A stretch of 64,000 bases of DNA, taken from contig CAWCDJ010000001.1 of assembly GCA_963794265.1 (NCBI GenBank), forward strand, positions 1,178,001-1,242,000. Reading direction: 5' to 3'. How positions within the stretch are numbered: position 1 is the first letter of the stretch; the number at the start of each line of letters is the position of its first letter. Position numbers and translations under genes: made by a program. The DNA comes from CAWCDJ01 sp963794265. GTDB lineage: Bacteria; Acidobacteriota; Terriglobia; Bryobacterales; Bryobacteraceae. Under the pieces are notes generated by a model. The model was not told the DNA's origin. It saw only the letters and a program-made list of their open reading frames with translations, and did not search any database. Below, piece after piece: positions 25,917 to 32,634 of the stretch.

Positions 25917-27358
25917 TGGAGATCCCCATTGGAAAGCACCCAGGTGTCCTTGCTTCCTCCTCCCTGGGAGGAATTCACTACCAGCGATCCTTTGGTCATC
26001 GCCACCCGCGTGAGCCCGCCCGGCACCACGTAGATGTCTTTGCCGTAGAGAACGTACGGGCGCAGGTCCACGTGGCGGCCCTCGAAATGGTCGTCGACGA
26101 TGGTGGGCACACGCGAAAGGGCGAGGGTCGGCTGCGCGATGTAATTCCGCGGATTCGCGCGGATCTTATCCGCGAATTCCGCCTGCTGCCGCTTCGTCGA
26201 ATGCGGCCCCACCAGCATGCCGTATCCGCCCGACTCGTTGGCCGCTTTGACAACCAGTTGTTCCAGGTGGTCGAGCACGTAGCTGCGGTCGCCGTCGCGC
26301 CAGCACAGGTAAGTCGGCACATTCGAGAGGATCGGATCGGCGTCCTCGTAGTAGCGGATCATATCCGGCACGTACGCGTAGATCACTTTGTCGTCGGCCA
26401 CGCCATTGCCGGGGGCGTTGGCTAGCGCCACCTGCCCGTCGCGGTACGCGCGCATCAGGCCGGCCACGCCCAGCAGGGAATCCGCGCGAAACGCCTCGGG
26501 GTCCAGAAAGTCGTCGTCGATCCTCCGGTAGATCACGTCCACGCGCTCCAACCCCTTGGTGGTGCGCATGAAGACGCCAGCGCCATCCACCAGCAGGTCG
26601 CGGCCTTCCACCAGTTGCACCCCCATCTGCTGCGCCAGAAAGCTGTGTTCGAAATAGGCCGAGTTGTGGATGCCCGGAGTCAGCAGCACCACGCGCGGCA
26701 AGCTCTCGCCCGACGGCGCGATCGACTCCAGCATATCCAGGAGCCGGCTCGGATACTCGTTGACCGGACGCACCGGCAGCCCTTCGAACACCCCCGGAAA
26801 GATGCGTTTCAACACCTCCCGGTTCTCGAGCACGTAGGAAACGCCCGAAGGCACGCGCAGGTTGTCCTCCAGCACGTAATAGCGGGCATCGCGGTCCCGC
26901 ACCAGGTCCGTACCGGTGATGTGGCACCAGACGCCGCGCGGCGGGTGAAGGCCATGGCACTGTTTCCTGTAGGAAGCGGCCGAGAGCACGACCTCGCTCG
27001 GGATGATGCCGTCCTTCAGAATCTTCTGGCCGTGATAAATATCGTCGATGAACGCGTTCAGCGCGTGGACGCGCTGCCGCAGGCCGCGGTCGATGAGGTC
27101 CCACTCCTCGGCCGGCACGATCCGCGGAATCAGGTCAAAGGGGAAGATGCGTTCCTTGCCCGCGGAATCGCCGTACACGTTGAACGTGATTCCCATCTGC
27201 AGCAGCAATCGCTCGGCGGCGTGCTTGTACCGCAGCAACTGACCCTCCGATAGCGCCTCTACCGTCTCCAGTAGCAGCCTGGCGTGCGGACGCGGCCGTC
27301 CGTCATCCTCAAACATCTCATCATAAAAACCCTGAGTGTCGTACGCGGAGAACTGCAT
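25913..27358 (-). CDS. Circularly permuted type 2 ATP-grasp ligase-like protein
   Basis: 481 residues from ATG at 27358, chosen because the family begins FSAYDTQGFYDEMFEDDG and GGGGA lies about 8 bp upstream. An in-frame ATG at 27382 would add eight residues. ATP-grasp features include VWCHITGTDLVRD, YYVLEDNLRVPSGVSYVLENR (two blocks), and VVKAANESGGYGMLVGP for nucleotide binding. The family is thought to catalyse amide-bond formation between a carboxylate and an amine. First gene of the Anbu operon. Substrates are unknown. Confidence 0.9.
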   Translation of the reverse strand: MQFSAYDTQGFYDEMFEDDGRPRPHARLLLETVEALSEGQLLRYKHAAERLLLQMGITFNVYGDSAGKERIFPFDLIPRIVPAEEWDLIDRGLRQRVHALNAFIDDIYHGQKILKDGIIPSEVVLSAASYRKQCHGLHPPRGVWCHITGTDLVRDRDARYYVLEDNLRVPSGVSYVLENREVLKRIFPGVFEGLPVRPVNEYPSRLLDMLESIAPSGESLPRVVLLTPGIHNSAYFEHSFLAQQMGVQLVEGRDLLVDGAGVFMRTTKGLERVDVIYRRIDDDFLDPEAFRADSLLGVAGLMRAYRDGQVALANAPGNGVADDKVIYAYVPDMIRYYEDADPILSNVPTYLCWRDGDRSYVLDHLEQLVVKAANESGGYGMLVGPHSTKRQQAEFADKIRANPRNYIAQPTLALSRVPTIVDDHFEGRHVDLRPYVLYGKDIYVVPGGLTRVAMTKGSLVVNSSQGGGSKDTWVLSNGDLQ

Positions 27359-27420
27359 TGATGCACATCCCCAGTTTTTCATCCTGGCGCAAGCCAGGCG
27401 GAAAGGGAAGCCGAAATCTT

Positions 27421-28332
27421 TTATCGGGTGGATTCGGCATTTTGATTCGACATCACTCTCCGGATGATGCGTTCCACGGCTTTTAATGCCTGCGGCCGCG
27501 GAAAGCTGGGGCGGCTCGCGAGCCGGATGGTGCGCGACGCCCCGCCGGCGAGTGGCCGCAACACCACTTCGCCCCGGCCCAGCACGGGCGCCGCCAGTTC
27601 GGGAATCAGGGTGGTGCCATACCCGGCCGCCACCAGGTTCACCAGCGTGTCCAGGCTGGCCGCCTGAAAGGAAGCCCGGTCCCGCTTTTGCCGCCCGCAG
27701 GCGCTCAGCGACTGCATGGCCAGGCAGTGGCCGTCCGCCAGCACGAGCAGGTCGCCGGCAAGATCGGCCTCACCGACATTGGCAGCCTGCGCCAACCGGT
27801 GCGTGCGCGGCAGGACCGCGAGAAACGGCTCGACAAACAGCGGGATGGCCGTGAGGTCTCTCTCTTCGATTTCGGTGGCGATCAGGGCCGCGTCCAGCCG
27901 CTGATCGCGCAGCATCTCCAGGAGGTGATGCGTCATGTCTTCCCAGAGTTCGATGGCCATCCGGGGACACACCTCGCGCAGCGGGCGCAGGATGAGCGGC
28001 ATCAGGTACGGTGCCAAAGTCGGGATGACCCCGAGTTTCAGAGGGGCCGCCAGCGGGTCTCGCGAAGCCCGCGCCACTTCTTCGACCAGCCGCGCCTCTT
28101 CGAGTGCCCGGCGGGCGTGCACCAGGATCTTCTCCCCCGCCGCGGTCGGCGCCACCCGTTTATTGCTGCGCTCGAAGAGGCGGACACCGAGTTGCTCCTC
28201 GAGTTTCCGCAGTTGTCCGCTTAAAGTCGGCTGGCTGACGTGGCACGCCTCGGCGGCACGGCCAAAGTGGCGAAACTCGTCGAGCGCCACCACGTAGCGC
28301 AACTCCTGGAAATCGACCATCTCCGCCATCAT
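27421..28332 (-). CDS. oxyR: OxyR, hydrogen-peroxide-sensing LysR-type regulator
   Basis: 303 residues from ATG 28332; three close alternative ATGs exist (28329, 28320) and a TTG at 28344. The N-terminal winged helix-turn-helix reads FQELRYVVALDEFRHFGRAAEACHVSQPTLSGQLRKLEEQLGV in order. The regulatory half contains LADGHCLAMQSLSAC, which keeps the two redox Cys nine positions apart, as in E. coli OxyR C199 and C208. That strongly supports peroxide sensing by disulfide switching. It is divergent from a catalase, the classical OxyR target. Confidence 0.92.
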   Translation of the reverse strand: MMAEMVDFQELRYVVALDEFRHFGRAAEACHVSQPTLSGQLRKLEEQLGVRLFERSNKRVAPTAAGEKILVHARRALEEARLVEEVARASRDPLAAPLKLGVIPTLAPYLMPLILRPLREVCPRMAIELWEDMTHHLLEMLRDQRLDAALIATEIEERDLTAIPLFVEPFLAVLPRTHRLAQAANVGEADLAGDLLVLADGHCLAMQSLSACGRQKRDRASFQAASLDTLVNLVAAGYGTTLIPELAAPVLGRGEVVLRPLAGGASRTIRLASRPSFPRPQALKAVERIIRRVMSNQNAESTR

Positions 28333-28365
28333 AGGCCATACCAATCGTCATAGTCAAAACAATCG
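28331..28365. promoter_or_regulatory. Candidate OxyR binding region between oxyR and katA
   Basis: The divergent spacer holds a direct repeat: ATAGGCCATACCAATCG at 28331-28347 and ATAGTCAAAACAATCG at 28350-28365. They start 19 bp apart, about two helical turns. ATAG is the half-site start in E. coli OxyR targets, and a dimer-of-dimers contacts four such sites on one DNA face. The repeat is directly visible; binding by this OxyR is inferred. The first copy partly overlaps the possible oxyR start codon. Confidence 0.4.
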
Positions 28366-28402
28366 CTTTTACAAATACATAATGCCTTCGTAGGCTGGAT
28401 CT

Positions 28403-29866
28403 ATGGATGAACGTTTGACCACTACGAATGGCGCGCCTGTCGCCGACAACCAGAACAGCTTGACCGCTGGCCCGCGCGGGCCGGTGTTGATGCAGGATCA
28501 CGAGCTTCTGGAAAAGCTCGCGCACCAGAATCGCGAGCGCATTCCGGAGCGCGTCGTCCACGCCAAAGGCTGGGGCGCATTCGGCACCCTGACCGTCACC
28601 CACGATCTTTCGCGCTACACGCGCGCCAAGGTCTTCAGCCAAGCCGGCAAGAAGACCGATTTGCTGATTCGCTTCTCCACCGTGGCTGGTGAACAGGGCG
28701 CGGCCGATGCCGAGCGCGACGTTCGCGGCTTCGCCATGAAATTCTACACCGAGGAAGGCAACTGGGACCTGGTCGGGAACAACACCCCGGTCTTCTTCGT
28801 GCGCGACCCGCTGAAGTTTCCGGATTTCATCCACACGCAAAAGCGCCATCCCCGGACGAACCTTCGCAGCAACACCGCCATGTGGGATTTCTGGTCACTC
28901 AGCCCGGAGAGCCTGCACCAGGTCACGATCCTGATGTCGGATCGCGGCCTGCCCCCCAGCCCGCGCTTCATGAACGGCTACGGCAGCCACACATACAGCT
29001 TTTGGAATGAGAAAGGTGAGAGGTTCTGGGTAAAGTATCACTTTAAGACCCAGCAGGGGCACAAGTTCCTGACCAACCAGGAAGCCGCCACGGTGGTGGG
29101 GCGCAGCCGCGAAAGCTACCAGGAAGATCTCTACGGCTCGATCGAGAAGGGCGAATTCCCGCGCTGGACGATGCAGGTCCAGATCATGCCGGAGACGGAT
29201 GCCGAGAAGATGCCGTTCAACCCCTTCGACCTGACCAAGGTCTGGCCGCATTCGATGTACCCGCCGATCGAAGTGGGAGTGGTGGAGCTGAATCGCAACC
29301 CGGAGAACTACTTCACGGACGTGGAAATGGCCGCCTTCAGCCCGTCCAACACCGTGCCCGGCATCGGCTTCAGTCCCGACAAGATGCTCCAGGCACGGGT
29401 CTTTTCTTATGCCGACGCCCACCGTTACCGGCTCGGCACCCACTACGAGGCGCTTCCGGTGAATGCCCCGCGCTGCCCGGTCCACAACTACAACAAGGAT
29501 GGCGTGATGCGTTTCTTCCGCAACGACAGCGGCAATCCGGATGCTTACTACGAGCCGAACAGTTTCCACGGCCCGAAACAGGATCCCTCCGTGGCCGAAC
29601 CGCCGCTGCGCATTTCGGGCGACGCCGCGCGCTACGACCATCGCGAAGGCAACGACGATTTCAGCCAGCCGGGCGCGTTGTTCCGCCTGTTCGATGAAGG
29701 CCAGCAGCGGCGCCTGTTCAGCAACATCGCGGATGCCATGCAGGGTGTGCCGGAAGAGATCGTCGAACGCCAGTGCAAGCTTTTCGACCGGTGCGACCCG
29801 GCCTACGGCGCGGGCGTGCGGCAGGCGGTCGCCGAAAAGTCAGGCAGGCTCGCCGCCACCCGGTAA
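28403..29866 (+). CDS. katA: Heme catalase (small-subunit clade)
   Basis: 487 residues, typical of small-subunit monofunctional catalases. Active-site His lies in RIPERVVHAKGWGAFG, Asn in the VGNNTPVFFVRDPLKFPDFIH stretch (two blocks), and the proximal heme Tyr in RVFSYADAHRYRLG. It disproportionates hydrogen peroxide. It is divergent from oxyR, so peroxide induction is expected. The 3' end overlaps the opposing obgE by 27 bp. Confidence 0.96.
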   Translation: MDERLTTTNGAPVADNQNSLTAGPRGPVLMQDHELLEKLAHQNRERIPERVVHAKGWGAFGTLTVTHDLSRYTRAKVFSQAGKKTDLLIRFSTVAGEQGAADAERDVRGFAMKFYTEEGNWDLVGNNTPVFFVRDPLKFPDFIHTQKRHPRTNLRSNTAMWDFWSLSPESLHQVTILMSDRGLPPSPRFMNGYGSHTYSFWNEKGERFWVKYHFKTQQGHKFLTNQEAATVVGRSRESYQEDLYGSIEKGEFPRWTMQVQIMPETDAEKMPFNPFDLTKVWPHSMYPPIEVGVVELNRNPENYFTDVEMAAFSPSNTVPGIGFSPDKMLQARVFSYADAHRYRLGTHYEALPVNAPRCPVHNYNKDGVMRFFRNDSGNPDAYYEPNSFHGPKQDPSVAEPPLRISGDAARYDHREGNDDFSQPGALFRLFDEGQQRRLFSNIADAMQGVPEEIVERQCKLFDRCDPAYGAGVRQAVAEKSGRLAATR

Positions 29867-30868
29867 AGCGGGGGCGAGAACGCGCTCGGCCATGGCGTAC
29901 TTGAGATTCTCCACGCCCTGGCCGGTCGCGCTCGAGATTTCGAAAAAGGGAAGGCCGCGCGTGGCGGCGAGGGCGCGCACCGATGCGACGCGCTCCGGGT
30001 CCTGTGCGGCATCCATTTTGGTGGCCACCACGATCATGGGCTTTTGCGCCAGTTCTTCGCTGAAGCCCGCCAACTCTTCCAGGATGATTTCGAAGTCGCG
30101 GACCGGATCGCGGCCGCTGGCTTCCGATACGTCCACCAGGTGCGCCAGCAGGCGAGTTCGTTCGATGTGCCGGAGGAACTGCGTCCCCAGGCCGGCGCCG
30201 AGGTGCGCTCCCTCGATCAGACCGGGAATGTCGGCCACCACGAAGCTGCGATAATTTTCCATTTGCACGACGCCTAAATTCGGCTCGAGCGTCGTGAACG
30301 GATAATCAGCGATCTTGGGGCGTGCCGCGGAAATGCGCGAGATCAGGGTGGATTTGCCGGCATTCGGGTATCCCACTAGGCCGACATCTGCCAGCAGCTT
30401 CAACTCCAGGCGGAGGCGTTTCTCTTCTCCCGGACGGCCGGGTTCGTGCTCGGTCGGCACCTGGTGCGTGGAAGTCGCAAAGCGCGCGTTGCCGCGGCCG
30501 CCGCGGCCGCCGCGCGCCACTACGAAACGCTGCCCCGGCTCGGTGAAATCCACCAGTTTCTCTCCGGTGGCTTCGTCGTACACCAAGGTGCCGACCGGCA
30601 CCGCCACTTCGATCGACCGGCCGTCCGCGCCGGTCTTGTTGCTGCCTTCGCCGTGGCGTCCGCGTTCGGCCTTGTGCTCCGGGTTATAGCTGAACTGGAG
30701 CAGGGTGTTCTGGTGCTCGGTAGCTGCCAGGACGACGTCGCCGCCGCGCCCGCCATCGCCGCCGCTCGGGCCGCCCCGCGGAACGTACTTCTCCCTGCGA
30801 AACGCGAGGCAGCCGTTGCCGCCGTCGCCGGCCTTCACGAGAATTCTTGCCTGGTCGAGAAATAACAT
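29840..30868 (-). CDS. obgE: GTPase ObgE/CgtA
   Basis: 342 residues. The Gly-rich OBG fold is at 1-158 (FLDQARILVKAGDGGNGCLAFRREK, GGRGGRGNARFATSTHQVP). The G domain has P-loop GYPNAGKST, DIPGLIEGAH as G3, VATKMD as G4, and SSATGQGVENL as G5. It binds the 50S subunit and links ribosome assembly to growth state. The C-terminal extension found in some bacteria is absent. Third gene after rplU and rpmA, the common ribosome-assembly order. A hairpin with a T-run sits just before its start. Confidence 0.96.
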   Translation of the reverse strand: MLFLDQARILVKAGDGGNGCLAFRREKYVPRGGPSGGDGGRGGDVVLAATEHQNTLLQFSYNPEHKAERGRHGEGSNKTGADGRSIEVAVPVGTLVYDEATGEKLVDFTEPGQRFVVARGGRGGRGNARFATSTHQVPTEHEPGRPGEEKRLRLELKLLADVGLVGYPNAGKSTLISRISAARPKIADYPFTTLEPNLGVVQMENYRSFVVADIPGLIEGAHLGAGLGTQFLRHIERTRLLAHLVDVSEASGRDPVRDFEIILEELAGFSEELAQKPMIVVATKMDAAQDPERVASVRALAATRGLPFFEISSATGQGVENLKYAMAERVLAPALPGGGEPA

Positions 30869-30870
30869 AG

Positions 30871-30902
30871 AAAAGCCGCCGGCACTTCATCATACCGGCG
30901 GC
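30871..30902 (-). terminator. Hairpin with T-run between rpmA and obgE
   Basis: On the transcribed strand, GCCGCCGG (30902-30895) and CCGGCGGC (30882-30875) form a perfect 8-bp GC stem with a 12-base loop, followed by TTTT and, two bases later, the obgE ATG. It looks like a weak intrinsic terminator or attenuator lowering obgE output relative to the two ribosomal proteins. The T-run is short, so partial read-through is likely. Confidence 0.5.
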
Positions 30903-30930
30903 CTCGGAAAAATCGATCGGTGGTTGGAAA

Positions 30931-31188
30931 CTACTCGGAAGCCGTGATGCTGACGAACTTGCCCATGCGGCCACGGTCTCTGAATACGACGACGCCGGTC
31001 ACCTTGGCGAAGAGGGTATCGTCCTTGCCCCAGCCGACGTTGAAGCCCGGCTTGATCTTAGTGCCGCGCTGCCGCACGATGATGGATCCACCCGGCACCA
31101 ACTGGCCGCCGAAAACCTTTACGCCGAGGCGCTGCGCATTCGAATCGCGCCCGTTTTTAGAACTGCCTAATCCTTTTTTATGAGCCAT
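30931..31188 (-). CDS. rpmA: 50S ribosomal protein L27
   Basis: 85 residues, the normal length. It starts MAHKKGLGSSKNGRDSNAQR and contains GVKVFGGQLVPGGSIIVRQRG, both diagnostic, with the basic flexible N-terminus that reaches the peptidyl-transferase centre. There is no N-terminal leader needing proteolysis as in Firmicutes. Seven bases follow the rplU stop, so it is co-transcribed. Confidence 0.98.
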   Translation of the reverse strand: MAHKKGLGSSKNGRDSNAQRLGVKVFGGQLVPGGSIIVRQRGTKIKPGFNVGWGKDDTLFAKVTGVVVFRDRGRMGKFVSITASE

Positions 31189-31195
31189 ACGCCAC

Positions 31196-31489
31196 CTAAA
31201 CCAGAATGTCGCCGACCTTCACTTCGGTGAAGGACTGGCGGTGCCCAATGGTTTTCTTGTACTGCTTCTTGCGCTTGAACTTGAAGACCAGCACTTTATC
31301 GCCCCGGCCATTGCCTACGATGGTCGCCTTCACGGTGCCGCCGGCAACCAGTTCGCCGCCATCCTTGAAAGCTGCCTTGGCGGGCAGTTCGATTTCGGAG
31401 CCGACGTCACCGGCCAGTTTTTCGACGCGGAGGACATCGCCGGGGGCTACCCGGTACTGCTTTCCGCCGGTTTCAATAATCGCGTGCAT
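31196..31489 (-). CDS. rplU: 50S ribosomal protein L21
   Basis: 97 residues from ATG 31489, preceded by GAGGA at 6 bp spacing. A longer frame upstream is not used because it would cover the leader and lose the Shine-Dalgarno. The protein begins MHAIIETGGKQYRVAPGDVL, typical of L21, and has FKFKRKKQYKKTIGHRQSFT, the rRNA-binding basic segment. First gene of rplU-rpmA-obgE. The 100-bp leader up to the divergent redoxin carries two hairpins. Confidence 0.97.
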   Translation of the reverse strand: MHAIIETGGKQYRVAPGDVLRVEKLAGDVGSEIELPAKAAFKDGGELVAGGTVKATIVGNGRGDKVLVFKFKRKKQYKKTIGHRQSFTEVKVGDILV

Positions 31490-31515
31490 CACAATTCCTC
31501 TTGTCTGGGAGCCAG

Positions 31516-31558
31516 AACACACGGAGTGTGTTGGAACCACTGGAGTAAACATCCAGTG
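31516..31558. promoter_or_regulatory. Tandem hairpins/palindromes in the rplU leader
   Basis: Two perfect inverted repeats lie side by side: AACACAC-GGA-GTGTGTT at 31516-31532, and CACTGGA with TCCAGTG separated by seven bases at 31538-31558. They lie 27-69 bases before the rplU start and 34-76 bases before the divergent redoxin start. They may be an autoregulatory ribosomal-protein leader or operators for the divergent pair; the sequence does not decide between these. Confidence 0.45.
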
Positions 31559-31591
31559 TACTACAGAGGCCGCAGCGGATACAATGAGACA

Positions 31592-32623
31592 GTGCATCGC
31601 CGCACATGGTTGATTGCCCTATGCGCCGTCGCGCTCGCCGCGACCGTACCCACCGGCCCGAAGACGGGTGAAACCGCTCCGGATTTCCGCCTGCAGGATC
31701 AAACCGGCGCCGCACGCACACTGCACTCGCTCATGGGCCCCAAGGGGCTGATGCTGGTCTTCTACCGCTCCGCCGACTGGTGACCGTTCTGTAAAGGCCA
31801 ACTGGTCGAGTTGGAACAGGCGCTGCCGCAGATCCGGTCCGCGGGATTGGGGGTAGCGGCGGTGAGCTACGACAGCGTGGCGGTGTTGAAGCAGTTTTCC
31901 GCGCGCGCCGGGATTACCTTCCCGCTGCTCTCCGACCCCCGCTCGGCGGTGATCCGGAGTTACGGCATTCTCAACGAGACAGTCGATAAAGATACGCCAT
32001 TCTACGGTATTCCCTACCCCGGCACGTATATTCTGAACTCGCGCAGCAGGGTGGTCTCGAAGTATTTCGAGGACGATTACCGCGTGCGCGATACCGCCGC
32101 TTCTATTCTGTTGCGCCAGTTCGGGCTCGCGCCAAAGCAGCACGAGACCTCCGCCGGGAAGCACCTGGTGGTGACCACCGGGTTGAGCGACCTGGAGGTG
32201 CGGCCCGGACAGCGCATCACGCTTTCGGCGGAGGCCAAGCCGGGACCACGCATTCACGTCTACGCGCCGGGCACGCAGGGATACATCCCGATCGCGTTCA
32301 CCCTCGATCCATCGAACGGATTCACCGCCGATCCGGTGGTGTATCCAGCCTCGAAGACCTTGACCCTTCCGGCGATCCACGAAGCCATGCCGGTGTACGA
32401 TGCCCCGTTCCGCATGCTGGTCACCGTGACGCTCGCAAATGCGGCAACCATCGAGCCGCTGCTCGATGCCGGGCGCCATCTGAGAATCGAGGCCAAATTC
32501 CGGTACCAGGCCTGCGACGACCAGGAGTGCTTCGTACCCGAAACGCTGCCCCTGGCCTGGACCGTACATGTGCTGGCCTTCGACCGGCAGCGCGCCCCGG
32601 AAGAGATGCGGCGCAAAGACTGA
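31592..32623 (+). CDS. Exported redoxin (AhpC/TSA-DsbD-like), probable selenoprotein with TGA as Sec64
   Basis: 343 residues when the TGA at 31781-31783 is read as selenocysteine. GTG at 31592 gives a signal peptide (HRRTWLIALCAVALAATVP). The AhpC/TSA thioredoxin fold follows: GETAPDFRLQDQ, then LVFYRSADW-U-PFCKGQLVEL, where relatives have CPFC or CPYC. Thus U64 and C67 form a UxxC redox pair. Downstream the same frame continues without interruption as a normal redoxin (ITFPLLSDPRSAVIRSYGI, YPGTYILNSRSRVVSKYF), to about 180. A DsbD-alpha-like beta domain follows, ending YQACDDQECFVPETLPLAW. A hairpin of SECIS type starts 5 bases after the TGA. Alternative: a TGC-to-TGA mutation or sequencing error. 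No selA, selB, selC or selD is in the window. Confidence 0.8.
31781..31819 (+). promoter_or_regulatory. Putative bacterial SECIS element after in-frame TGA
   Basis: Downstream of TGA (31781-31783), CCAACT (31798-31803) and AGTTGG (31809-31814) form a perfect 6-bp stem with loop GGTCG. A lower stem CTGT (31789-31792) with ACAG (31816-31819) is separated by an internal loop. The apical loop begins 20 bases after the TGA. E. coli fdhF mRNA has a GGUC(U) loop at nearly the same distance, which SelB recognises. The structure is visible; SelB binding is inferred. Confidence 0.75.
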
Positions 32624-32634
32624 GGCGGCCGGTC

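Noticed and set aside
31781..31783. The TGA as an ordinary stop making two genes or a pseudogene
   Set aside because: The two frames are the same, the interruption is exactly at a redox Cys position, and a SECIS-type hairpin follows. An independent downstream start would be a TTG inside the thioredoxin fold and would lose the active site.
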